Origin: Myceligenerans crystallogenes
Lineage (GTDB): Bacteria > Actinomycetota > Actinomycetes > Actinomycetales > Cellulomonadaceae
DNA: 64,000 nt
Reading direction: 5' to 3'
Assembly: GCF_039529775.1 (NCBI RefSeq)
Contig: NZ_BAAANL010000006.1
Coordinates: forward strand, 186,001 to 250,000
Position 1 is the stretch's first letter. Each line of letters opens with the position of its first letter. The position numbers were made by a program, and so were the translations under genes. Positions 1 to 8,320 of the stretch are shown here, in pieces. Under the pieces are notes generated by a model, which saw nothing but the letters and a program-made list of their open reading frames with translations, searched no databases and was not told where the DNA came from.

Positions 1-523
1 TCGCCGAGACGCGGTGCAGTTCGGCGCTGTTCGACGACGCGTTCCAGGTGACGACGTCGACCGCGCTGAGGTGGTCGACGACGAGTCCGTGCAGCCGCGA
101 GAGCAGGCCGTATCCCCCGCCGGTGATGTGACCGCCGGCGCCGACGGAGTAGCAGCTTCCCGCGGGCACCGTCTTGTTCCAGCCGTTCAGCAGGGTCCGG
201 TAGACGGTCCAGTTCTCGCAGCCCGCCTCGACGAAGTAGGCGGCCTGCCCGCCGTCCCAGCCGACGCCGTTCATCCCGGACAGGTCGATGACGGCCCTGG
301 TCGTGTCGTTGTAGACGAAGTCCTCGTAGCAGTGGCGGCCCGAGGTGATCTTGACGTCGCGCCCGTAGCGGCCGATGGCTTCGTCGATCTGCGCGACCGC
401 CTCGGCGTCGTTCCGGGGGACGTAGACCGCCTCGAGGTTCGGGGCGAACCAGCGGCGGTCGAAGCCCTGCCGGTCGCTGAGCACGACGGGGCGCGAACCG
501 GGGTTCGCGGAGGTGGTGGACAT
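1..523 (-). CDS. FAD-binding (PCMH/BBE-type) oxidoreductase, 3' end cut by window
   Basis: N-terminal 174 residues of a berberine-bridge-type flavin oxidase; the rest lies beyond base 1. The PCMH FAD-binding fold is recognisable from SGRHCYED (His64) and GSCYSVGAGGHITGGGYG (Cys124). In the family, these His and Cys positions can both bind FAD covalently, so a bicovalent flavin is predicted. Such enzymes oxidise alcohols, sugars or alkaloids with O2; the substrate is not readable here. The ATG at 523 follows an AGGAG ribosome site in AAAGGAGTCCAGCAC. It lies 59 bp downstream of the SIS-like gene on the same strand, so the two probably form an operon. No signal peptide is seen, so it is probably cytoplasmic. 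Confidence 0.85.
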   Translation of the reverse strand, partial: MSTTSANPGSRPVVLSDRQGFDRRWFAPNLEAVYVPRNDAEAVAQIDEAIGRYGRDVKITSGRHCYEDFVYNDTTRAVIDLSGMNGVGWDGGQAAYFVEAGCENWTVYRTLLNGWNKTVPAGSCYSVGAGGHITGGGYGLLSRLHGLVVDHLSAVDVVTWNASSNSAELHRVSA

Positions 524-582
524 GTGCTGGACTCCTTTGTCGACAGGACGGATGCGTGGCCGGGGAAGGTGGCCGGCGCGTG

Positions 583-1926
583 TCAGTAGCCGAGCTCCTG
601 GAACCTCGCCCGGGCGAGGTCGTCGTACGCGTCCGCGCCGACCTCCCAGTAGTTCTGCCAGTAGGTGGGCGTGTGGTTGCGGGCGACCATGTGATAGGTC
701 CACTGGGCGGTCAGCAGCCAGAGCACGAGGTTCCCCGACAGCCCGCTGAGGGGGCAGACCGGCTCGTCGAACCCGGGGACGTCGAGGACGCCCGCGCCGT
801 TCCCGCTGTGCGTGCTGATGGCGACGTCGACCTCGTCGCGGAGCGAGCCGGCGCCGCCGGCTCCGCCCGTGCCGCCGTCGTCGTCGAACGGCCCGAACGC
901 GACGACCATCGCGCCGATCTCCCGGGCGTACCGGGCGACCTGGATCTCGTCGGCGTTGTCCGGGCTGATCGCGCCGATGAGCACCATGTCGTTCGGCGTG
1001 AGCTGCGTCTTGCAGAGGTCGTAGGGCTGCATGACGAAGCTGCCGGCAGCCGTCTCGTAGGCCTCGTTGACGAACATGTTCTGCGTGCCCTCGTAGGGCG
1101 TCCCGGCCTGCGGGTGCCCGTAGACCAGGATCCGCGGGCGCTCCGCCGAGCCGGCGAGGAGCAGGATGCGGTCGGCCCAGGCGCGCGCCACGCGATCGAT
1201 CGCCTCGAACTCGTGCTCGCGGATCTGCGCGAAGCTCGCCAGCGCCTTGTCCAGGTAGTCGCGCGCGGCGCCCGCGCCGTCGTCGGCCCCCTGCGTGCCG
1301 ATCCGGCGGCACAACGCCGCCGTGCAGGCCCAGTAGACGAGGAACTGCGAGAGGCCGCTGGACGAGACGACCGGGAACGGGATCTGCGGGGTCGAGATCA
1401 CCCCGCAGGTCCAGGTGCAGCCGCTGTCGATCAGCAGGTCGCAGATGTCCTCCATCGACGTGCTCATCTTGACCGGCACGAAGGCCCCGACCGGGGTCTT
1501 GTAGAAGCGCGCGTAACTGCAGGTGATCCCCACGGTGTAGGCGCCCCGGACGCGCGCCTCGTCCGGGCCGACCTCGGGGATGGTCCCCTTGTCGGGGTTG
1601 ATGAGCGAGGCGCCGTTGGTCAGCAGGAAGTCGCCCGGCTTCATCACGGCGTAGTCCGCCGCGATGTTCCGGTCGGCGCGCTGCGGCAGCACCGAGGGCT
1701 GGCCGGGGAGGCCGGGGCTCGCCGCGAACATGGCGAAGTGCCCCACCAGCACGTGCGAGAAGATCTGGCCGCCGGAGGCCTGGCACTCGTAGGCGACCTT
1801 CATGGCGTCGCGGATCGCGGTGAGCTGGGTGTCCCGGATGTGCTGACCGATGCGCACGATCTCGTCGTGGAACAGCTCCATGTAGGGGGTTCCGGCGAGC
1901 GGTGGACCGATAGTCGAGTCGCTCAT
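583..1926 (-). CDS. SIS-like (phosphosugar-binding fold) protein of unknown substrate
   Basis: 447 residues. The open frame extends upstream, but the ATG at 1926 (MSDSTIGPPL) has a good GGAAGGAAA ribosome site and was chosen. The C-terminal half contains NDMVLIGAISPDNADEIQ followed by a segment like RYAREIGAMVVAFGP. This resembles the strand-loop-helix with which SIS domains bind phosphosugars. The N-terminal half (FHDEIVRIGQHIRDTQ...) is helical with a His-containing patch, also reminiscent of SIS proteins. It is Cys-rich in the middle (ITCSYARF, SGCTWTCGV, YWACTAALC). It probably shares an mRNA with the downstream flavin oxidoreductase, suggesting a small carbohydrate or polyol pathway. The fold assignment is by eye and moderate; no enzyme name is justified. 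Confidence 0.7.
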   Translation of the reverse strand: MSDSTIGPPLAGTPYMELFHDEIVRIGQHIRDTQLTAIRDAMKVAYECQASGGQIFSHVLVGHFAMFAASPGLPGQPSVLPQRADRNIAADYAVMKPGDFLLTNGASLINPDKGTIPEVGPDEARVRGAYTVGITCSYARFYKTPVGAFVPVKMSTSMEDICDLLIDSGCTWTCGVISTPQIPFPVVSSSGLSQFLVYWACTAALCRRIGTQGADDGAGAARDYLDKALASFAQIREHEFEAIDRVARAWADRILLLAGSAERPRILVYGHPQAGTPYEGTQNMFVNEAYETAAGSFVMQPYDLCKTQLTPNDMVLIGAISPDNADEIQVARYAREIGAMVVAFGPFDDDGGTGGAGGAGSLRDEVDVAISTHSGNGAGVLDVPGFDEPVCPLSGLSGNLVLWLLTAQWTYHMVARNHTPTYWQNYWEVGADAYDDLARARFQELGY

Positions 1927-2064
1927 GCGCGTTTCCTTCCAGCCTTCGCGGATGCGGTTGCGTGGGAGGGCGCGGATCCAGAGTCTCATCTGACGCGGCG
2001 AGCGCAAGGCGAGGCGCGGGGAGGATCCCGCGGCGGACGCGGGAGCGGCGGGACGAGCACGCGC

Positions 2065-5000
2065 TCACCCGGCGAGGTGGCCCCACCGTTCCCGCAGCTC
2101 GTCCCACGTCCCGGCGGCGGCCTGCCGCCCGCCCCGCAGGACGACGACGTGGTCCGCGCGCGCGAGGGTGGCGTGCCGGGAGGTCGCGGCGAGGATCGCG
2201 GCACCGCTCGCGGCGAGCTCGTCCCAGAGCCGGGCCTCGGTGGTGGCGTCGAGCGCCGAGGAGACGTCGTCGAGCACGAGGACGTCGGCCGCGGCGACCA
2301 GCGCCCGCGCGAGCGCGAGCCGCTGGGTCTGCCCGCCGGACAGCCGCAGGCCGCGATGCCCGACGAGCGTGCCGGCGCCGCCCGCGGCCGCGATGTCGTG
2401 GTCCATCTGGGCGGTGCGCAGGGCGGCCTGGACGTCGCGGCCGAGGTCGAGGTGGACGTTCTCGGCGATGCTCCCGGAGATCACGCGGGGCAGCTGGGCG
2501 ACGTACGTGATCGCCGTCCCCGCGAGCGCCGCGGCGTCGGGGAGCGGCCTGCCGTTCCAGGTGACGCCGCCGTCGAGCCGGCACAGCCCGGCGAGGCCCG
2601 CGAGCAGGGAGGACTTCCCGGAGCCGACGGCGCCCGCGACGGCGATCATCTGCCCGGGTCGCACGGTCAGGTCGACCCCGGCGACACCGGTGGTCCCGTC
2701 GGGGTGGACCGCCCGCACGCCGGTGAGCCGGAGTTCCCGCAGGGGCGCCACGGGGCGTTCCGGCGGGCGGGCGTCATGGGTGCCCGCCACGAGGTCGAGG
2801 TCGGCGGGGACGGCGGCGAGGTCGTCCGTCCCGGCGAGGCGGCGGGCGTCGTCGGTCCAGTCGCGGGTGGGCGCCGCGCGGTTGAGCAGGTTCGCCAGGG
2901 TCCACCCGACGGACGTGTAGGTGCCGAGCGCCGCGATGACGACGAGCGTGGTGGCGAGCGGCCAGACCCCGGCCACGTGCAGCCACCAGACGGCGACGGT
3001 CGCGGCCTGTGCGATCAGGTGCTGCAGCTGGGTGATCAGGAAGTCCGCCCAGCTCTCCCGGACCCCGGCGCGGACGCGCTCGCCGTCCCGGTCCCGCAGG
3101 TGCCCGAGGGCCGCGTGGGTCGCGCCGGACAGCTTCACGGTCCGCACGGCGTCGAGCACGGAGGCCAGGTCGCGGCTGAACGCGGCGCGGGTCTCGCGGG
3201 CGCGGGCGGCGGTGTCGCGCAGCATCCGCCTGCCGATCCACGAGGTCCCCGCGCACCCGGCGATGATCGCGGCGCCGATCCCGGCCGCGAGCCAGGACCG
3301 CGTGACGGCCACCAGGATCACGACGTTGACGAGGTCGATCCCCAGGCCGCGCACCCTCCCGGCGTAGGAGGTGAGCCGCCCCGCCTCGGCGGCCCGCCCG
3401 GTGGTCTCCCCCGACGCGCCGCGCAGCGCCTTGGCGTGCACCCCGTGCTCGAGCTGCCCCCGCAGCACCGCGAGCCGGATGCGCAGGTACGACTCGCCCC
3501 ACCAGTAGGAGTCACGCCGGGCGCTGATCAGCCGCAGCAACGGCATCGCCAGCCCTGCCGCGACGAACACCACGGCCGCGGTCCAGTGCTGCTCCCCCGC
3601 CTCGAGCCCGGTGATCAGGCCGGCCCACACGACCGCCATCAGCACACCGCCCGTCCCGATCAGATCGGGCAGCCACCACGCGATCTCGGACACGACCCAC
3701 CACCGCGGCCGGGCCAGCATGGTGCGCACGGCGAGGCGCCGGAACGGCTTCCACCCGGCGCCGTCCGCGCCGTGATCGCCCGTGCCGCGGTCCTCCGCGC
3801 CGAGCCCTGCCTCGTCCCCCTCCGCCGTCGCCTCCTGGAGCGCCGGCCCGGCCGCGCCCGCCGGTTCCATCAGGCCGTTCCCGCGCGGGCCCGCGTCGTC
3901 GAGAGGCGCGTCGTCGAGAGGCGCGTCGTCGAGGGCCCCGGACGGTGCGCGATCGTGCCCGCCGTCGTCGGCCACGAGGGCGGCGAGCCGCCCGCCGCGC
4001 CGTTCGACGTCGTCCCAGCCGCCGTGCTCGACGACGCGCCCGTCGTGCAGGACGGCGACGGCGTCCGCGTGCCGCGCGGTGGCGAGGCGGTGCGCGACGA
4101 CGATCGCTGTGCGTCCCGCCAGGAGCCGGCGCGCGGCCGTGGTAACGGTGCGCGCGGTGTGCGCGTCCATGCGGGCCGTGGCCTCGTCCAGCACGATCAG
4201 GCGCACGTCACGGACCAGGAGCCGCGCGAACGCGACGAGCTGTTCCTCGCCCGCGGACAGGCGCCGTCCGTGGTGCCCGACGACGGTGTCCAGGCCGTCC
4301 GGCAGCGACGCGACCCAGGGCTCGAGGCCGAGGGCCGCGATCGCGGCCGTGAGCCGTTCCCCGGGAACCGGCTGGTACAGGGTGAGGTTGTCGCGCAGGG
4401 TTCCGGCGAGGATCTCGGTGCGTTGCCCGACGACGCCGACCACCGAGCGCAGGTGCTCCAGGTCCAGCCCGACGACGTCGGCCCCGTCGAGGAAGACGGT
4501 CCCGGGCGGTGGCTCGACCGCGCGGGACAGCACCTTGGTGAGCGTGGTCTTGCCCGAACCCGTGCGGCCGACGAGGGCGAGCGTCTGCCCGGCCGGGACG
4601 GTCAGGTCGATCGGGCCGAGGGTGAAGCCGGTGCCGGCCTCCGTGGTGTAGGAGAAGGTCAGACCGCGAAAGGTCACACCGGCACCGCCGGCGTCCGCGG
4701 GGCGCTCCCCGCCCGCCGGTTCCGGCGCCGACGCGAGCAGCGTGCGGACCCGGGTCAGTGTCCCGAGGGCCTCCTGGATCTCCGGCATCGCGGAGAGCAG
4801 GGCACGCGCCTGGCCCGTGAAGGAGGACACCAGCAGGAACAGCGTCACGAACCGCGCCGTGTCGAGCCGGTCCGTGCCGACCGCCCACACCCCGCCCAGC
4901 ACCGTCGCCCCGGTGAGCGCGGCCAGCACCAGCGCGAGCCGCACGCCGACGACGCCCGAGATCCACCGCACCGCGGCCGACCTGCGCAACGTCTCCGCGC

Positions 5001-5697
5001 CCTGGCGGGCGTACCGGCGCAGCGCGAAGCCCTGCGCCGCGCTCGTACGCAGGTCGTCGGAGGCGGCGAGCATCTCCTCGAACCGGGCCGAGTCCGTCGA
5101 CCACGCCTCCTCGGCCGCCACGGAGGCCTCCTGGATCCGGCCGGTGCGCCCCCGCGCCGCCCCCCAGGCGGCCGCCATGGCCAGCGGGAACGCGATCCAG
5201 GCGGGCCACCAGGTCAGGCCGGCGGTCACCCAGGCGACCCCCGCGCCGATCACCGAGCCCGCGATCCCGCCGCCGAGCCGCTGGGCATCGCGGAACAGCG
5301 TCGTCGGATCGGAGTCGACCCGTTCCAGGAGCGCGCCGACCGCCTCGTCCTCCAGCGCGGGCAGCGGACGGCGCAGGGTCACGGCCAGCAGCCGCCCGCG
5401 CAACCGCGCCTCACCGGCCGCGGTCCACCGCCGCCAGATCAGCCCTTCCGCCCACGTCATCACCAGCGACGCGGCAACGAGCGCGGCGAACCCGGCGAGG
5501 TGGGCCGTGCTCGGATCGGCGGTCAGCCGCCCGGCCACGACGGCCGACCAGGAGTCCGCGACCGCGCCCGCCACGGTGAACGGCAGCACCATCAGCGCCA
5601 GCCGCGTCAGGAACGCGCGCCAGCCCGGATCCCCGCCGAGGGCGCGCGCACGACGACGCGGCCACCGCACCGGCCGCGGCCACCGAGCTCCGGACAT
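2065..5697 (-). CDS. Fused ABC exporter (TMD-NBD-TMD-NBD)
   Basis: 1,210 residues joining two complete ABC-exporter halves. Half 1: hydrophobic membrane domain ~25-300, Walker A GRTGSGKTT (~380), degenerate signature LSAGEEQL (~483), Walker B VLDEATARMD (~502). Half 2: membrane domain ~680-950, Walker A GAVGSGKSS (~1027), canonical signature LSGGQTQR (~1122), Walker B VLDDVSSALD. Such full-length exporters move lipids, drugs or peptides out of the cytoplasm; the cargo is unknown. One non-canonical and one canonical signature suggests asymmetric ATP sites, as in heterodimeric exporters. The linker (~590-680) is Ala/Gly/Asp-rich with a triple LDDAP-type repeat. The ATG at 5697 was chosen over upstream starts because AAGGGGG lies at the right distance. 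It is not obviously co-transcribed with the SIS gene 138 bp downstream. Confidence 0.93.
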   Translation of the reverse strand: MSGARWPRPVRWPRRRARALGGDPGWRAFLTRLALMVLPFTVAGAVADSWSAVVAGRLTADPSTAHLAGFAALVAASLVMTWAEGLIWRRWTAAGEARLRGRLLAVTLRRPLPALEDEAVGALLERVDSDPTTLFRDAQRLGGGIAGSVIGAGVAWVTAGLTWWPAWIAFPLAMAAAWGAARGRTGRIQEASVAAEEAWSTDSARFEEMLAASDDLRTSAAQGFALRRYARQGAETLRRSAAVRWISGVVGVRLALVLAALTGATVLGGVWAVGTDRLDTARFVTLFLLVSSFTGQARALLSAMPEIQEALGTLTRVRTLLASAPEPAGGERPADAGGAGVTFRGLTFSYTTEAGTGFTLGPIDLTVPAGQTLALVGRTGSGKTTLTKVLSRAVEPPPGTVFLDGADVVGLDLEHLRSVVGVVGQRTEILAGTLRDNLTLYQPVPGERLTAAIAALGLEPWVASLPDGLDTVVGHHGRRLSAGEEQLVAFARLLVRDVRLIVLDEATARMDAHTARTVTTAARRLLAGRTAIVVAHRLATARHADAVAVLHDGRVVEHGGWDDVERRGGRLAALVADDGGHDRAPSGALDDAPLDDAPLDDAGPRGNGLMEPAGAAGPALQEATAEGDEAGLGAEDRGTGDHGADGAGWKPFRRLAVRTMLARPRWWVVSEIAWWLPDLIGTGGVLMAVVWAGLITGLEAGEQHWTAAVVFVAAGLAMPLLRLISARRDSYWWGESYLRIRLAVLRGQLEHGVHAKALRGASGETTGRAAEAGRLTSYAGRVRGLGIDLVNVVILVAVTRSWLAAGIGAAIIAGCAGTSWIGRRMLRDTAARARETRAAFSRDLASVLDAVRTVKLSGATHAALGHLRDRDGERVRAGVRESWADFLITQLQHLIAQAATVAVWWLHVAGVWPLATTLVVIAALGTYTSVGWTLANLLNRAAPTRDWTDDARRLAGTDDLAAVPADLDLVAGTHDARPPERPVAPLRELRLTGVRAVHPDGTTGVAGVDLTVRPGQMIAVAGAVGSGKSSLLAGLAGLCRLDGGVTWNGRPLPDAAALAGTAITYVAQLPRVISGSIAENVHLDLGRDVQAALRTAQMDHDIAAAGGAGTLVGHRGLRLSGGQTQRLALARALVAAADVLVLDDVSSALDATTEARLWDELAASGAAILAATSRHATLARADHVVVLRGGRQAAAGTWDELRERWGHLAG
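3893..3935. repeat. 15-bp tandem repeat (about 3 copies) in the ABC exporter linker
   Basis: The unit GCGTCGTCGAGAGGC (read on +) recurs about three times with 15-bp period inside the exporter gene. It encodes the repeated LDDAP on the minus strand, in the disordered linker between the first nucleotide-binding domain and the second membrane domain. The period is a multiple of three, so copy-number changes would keep the frame. Confidence 0.75.
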
Positions 5698-5871
5698 GAA
5701 CCAGCCCCCTTGGTTCCTCAACCGACAACGAATCCCCGTACACATGTTCCATCGCGGCGGGCCGGCAGGCCAGCGAAATACGCTGAGAGCAGCCGGCCCC
5801 GCGACAAGGCGCCGACCACAGCACCGATAAACCGTTGAGGTGGTAACCGAACCGGGCGGACAATCGTGGGC

Positions 5872-6189
5872 ATGCCCCGCAGACTCATGTTCGTGCAGCT
5901 GAAGTCCGGGTACGGCACCGACCGCGGTCCGTCCTGGATCTGCTGGGTCGACTTCACGAGATCCTGGGCCACCGCCCGCTTCCACGGCCGCGAGCTGCGG
6001 CGCTGGCGGGTCGTCGGCGCCAACTTCTACGACGCCGAGACGGGCGAGGAATTCTGGGTCTCCGGTCCCAAACAGGACCGCACGGACACCCGCTACGGAC
6101 CGGGCGCCCCCGAGATCGACGACGACGCCCGAGACGCCTACGAGAAGTTTCTCAACGGCGCCCCACTCCCAGGCCGCACCAACGGCTGA
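5872..6189 (+). CDS. Small conserved hypothetical protein
   Basis: 105 residues from the ATG at 5872; a GTG six bases earlier is possible but has no better ribosome site. The protein is basic and aromatic-rich at the start (MPRRLMFVQLKSGYGTDRGP; WICWVDFTRSW), with a charged C-terminus. No known domain, signal peptide or membrane segment is recognised. The compact regular sequence (FYDAETGEEFWVSGPKQDR) and codon-position bias look like a real protein. It diverges from the ABC exporter across a 174-bp gap and converges with the beta-CASP gene. Function unknown. Confidence 0.7.
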   Translation: MPRRLMFVQLKSGYGTDRGPSWICWVDFTRSWATARFHGRELRRWRVVGANFYDAETGEEFWVSGPKQDRTDTRYGPGAPEIDDDARDAYEKFLNGAPLPGRTNG

Positions 6190-6217
6190 CGTCGCCCAAC
6201 GAATGTGTTGTACCGAC

Positions 6218-8320
6218 TCAGCCCTTGGCGGTAGACGCGCGCCACGTGCATCCTGGGTCGACGACATCCAGATGACGGGAAGTCAGCCGCGCGGTGAGCT
6301 CTTGACGGGCCGACGGATCGCCGTGCACGAGCATCGTCGCCTTCGCTCGTACCTGCGTCGCTATCGCAACCAGCTCTCGTGCTGATGCGTGCGCACCGAG
6401 ACCGTACTTGCGCACTCGGGCACTGACCTCCACGGGTGTCGGCGCTCCGCCATTCAAATCCGGCAGGTTCCAGGTACCTCCGGTCTCGTCCATTGCCAGC
6501 AGCTTTCCACCGGGGGAGTTGGGGTCCTGATACCCGACAACTGCTACGAGGGACCGTTCGTCGGGCAGCACCTTGCGTGCCCATGCCAACGCCGGCCCGG
6601 CGGTCATCATCCCGGAGGTTGTGATGATCACGCCCGCCTTGAACGTGTCGGAGACCTGCGAGGTGCGTCCGCGAGCTACCGGACGAACCTGATCCGACCA
6701 GATCTCCATGGCAGATCCGGTCACACCAGAGTGTCTCTGAAACACATCAGTCACGTCCCGAGCCATGCCATCGACCAGCACGGGCACGTTCGGCAAATTT
6801 GCGGCGATCAGCATCGCGATCTCCTGCGCCCGTCCGAGCGCGAACGCCGGGACCAGAACCCGCCCACCAGCTGAGAACGTGAGTTCCACGTCACGCAGGA
6901 ACTGCGCCTCAACGGTCATGCGAGAATCGTGGTCCCGTTCAGCACCGTAGGTTGACTCCAACACCAGCAGGTCCGGTTCGTGGATGTGGTCAGGTAAGTC
7001 CCAGCCACCCACCGACAGCTGTCCGGGCCCCGACACGTCGCCGGAGACGATGAGGGAAGCCTTCCCGTCCCCTAGCCACACGCCGGCGGCGCCGAGCACG
7101 TGCCCGGCGGGGAACAGCTCGACCTTGAGGTCCCCGACCTGCCACGGCTGCCCGAACGGGATCTGCTCGACCACGCCGAGCGCTGCGAGGACGTCCTGCT
7201 GGGTATACGGCACCGGCCCGGATCCGGCAGTGCGGGAGAAGATCTTCGCGGCATCGGTCCACATGGTCGCCAGCAGATCCGCAGTCGCATCCGTCGCGTA
7301 AACGGGTACATCCGGATGCTTTGCGATGACCGCCGGCACCCACCCGACATGGTCGGCGTGGGCATGCGTGAGCACGATCGCATCCACCGGCCCACTCTCC
7401 AGCGCACCGGCGAGCCCCGGCGGGGGCATCTGCTCGACGCTCGCTGCGTTCGGCCGAGTGCCGACATCGACGAGTATCCGGCTGTCTCCGGCTGTGACCA
7501 GGACACACGATCCGCCGACCTCGACACCGCCACCAAGCATCGAGACCGACAGAGCCCGCGCCTCCGCCAATTCGCGGCCCGCCTTCGGGTCCGCCAGCTC
7601 TGCTAGGACCGTCGTCATCAACTCATGAAAGTGGTCATCGTCCAAGTTCGGGACCACGACGCTAGCTGCCGTTAGCAGGGCAGGAGTACCGGCTAGCGCG
7701 ACACGCAGGTGCCGGGCCAGGACCCGCGGTGCCGAGAGCGCGGCTCGAGCCGAGCGAGCTGCCTGTTCCTGAGCCCGCGCCCGTTCCTGCTCCTCGCTCA
7801 ACGCCTCCGACAACTCGGCCATCTGAGCGGTCAAGCGAGCGTTCTGCGTAGCGAACGCAGTCGCCCGCCCCTCCGCCATCGCTCTGCCCCGCTTGGCTTC
7901 TTTGACCTCTTCCGACAGGCGCGCGATCCGGCGCTCCTCAGGAGTTCCTCTCTTCGCCGCACGATGCGCGCGCCGTACAGCCTTGGCGTAGGCACGGATC
8001 CCGTCGCGAACGCCGACAAGGACAGCCTGCGCTTCGTCCTGCGTACCGGTCACGAGCACAAGGGCATCGCCTGAGAGCGGTACGCCTGAATCTGCGACAT
8101 GCGCCGCGAGCGCCGTACGCGCGTCTGGCTCGTTGACCAGCCATGCGATCGTGTCGCGCACCGCCTCGACGTCCGCTTCGGCGCGCCTCGCATCGTCGTG
8201 CGACCCGTGGTGCATCTCGACGACGTACCTGGCCAACGCGCACAGCTCCGGGGCTACCGGTACCTCGTTCGCGGTATCTCGAGCACTCCCCGGCTGCTCG
8301 CTGGTGAATGTTTCGGCCAT
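6218..8320 (-). CDS. Beta-CASP metallo-beta-lactamase-fold nuclease with N-terminal coiled coil
   Basis: 700 residues. Residues ~1-110 are helical, ~110-190 strongly coiled-coil (Glu/Arg/Ala heptads), ~240-420 an MBL fold with the zinc-binding motif THAHADHVGW (~320) and SGDVSGPG. Residues ~430-600 form a beta-CASP insert with VPAFALGRAQEI (~492), and a C-terminal VHGDPSARQEL (~668) supplies the last metal-binding His. This is the architecture of CPSF73-like and RNase J-like nucleases that cut RNA (sometimes DNA), but those housekeeping enzymes lack the long coiled-coil front. Its ATG (8320-8318) shares one base with the stop of the giant ATPase gene (8322-8320), so translation is coupled and the products probably act together. 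Predicted effector nuclease of a two-gene conflict module; that role is inferred. Confidence 0.9.
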   Translation of the reverse strand: MAETFTSEQPGSARDTANEVPVAPELCALARYVVEMHHGSHDDARRAEADVEAVRDTIAWLVNEPDARTALAAHVADSGVPLSGDALVLVTGTQDEAQAVLVGVRDGIRAYAKAVRRAHRAAKRGTPEERRIARLSEEVKEAKRGRAMAEGRATAFATQNARLTAQMAELSEALSEEQERARAQEQAARSARAALSAPRVLARHLRVALAGTPALLTAASVVVPNLDDDHFHELMTTVLAELADPKAGRELAEARALSVSMLGGGVEVGGSCVLVTAGDSRILVDVGTRPNAASVEQMPPPGLAGALESGPVDAIVLTHAHADHVGWVPAVIAKHPDVPVYATDATADLLATMWTDAAKIFSRTAGSGPVPYTQQDVLAALGVVEQIPFGQPWQVGDLKVELFPAGHVLGAAGVWLGDGKASLIVSGDVSGPGQLSVGGWDLPDHIHEPDLLVLESTYGAERDHDSRMTVEAQFLRDVELTFSAGGRVLVPAFALGRAQEIAMLIAANLPNVPVLVDGMARDVTDVFQRHSGVTGSAMEIWSDQVRPVARGRTSQVSDTFKAGVIITTSGMMTAGPALAWARKVLPDERSLVAVVGYQDPNSPGGKLLAMDETGGTWNLPDLNGGAPTPVEVSARVRKYGLGAHASARELVAIATQVRAKATMLVHGDPSARQELTARLTSRHLDVVDPGCTWRASTAKG

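Noticed and set aside
556..5838. Very long + strand open frame (about 1,760 codons) opposite the SIS-like and ABC genes
   Set aside because: Repetitive Arg/Gly/Pro/Asp/His composition, no domain, lies antisense to two well-supported genes; an artefact of high GC.
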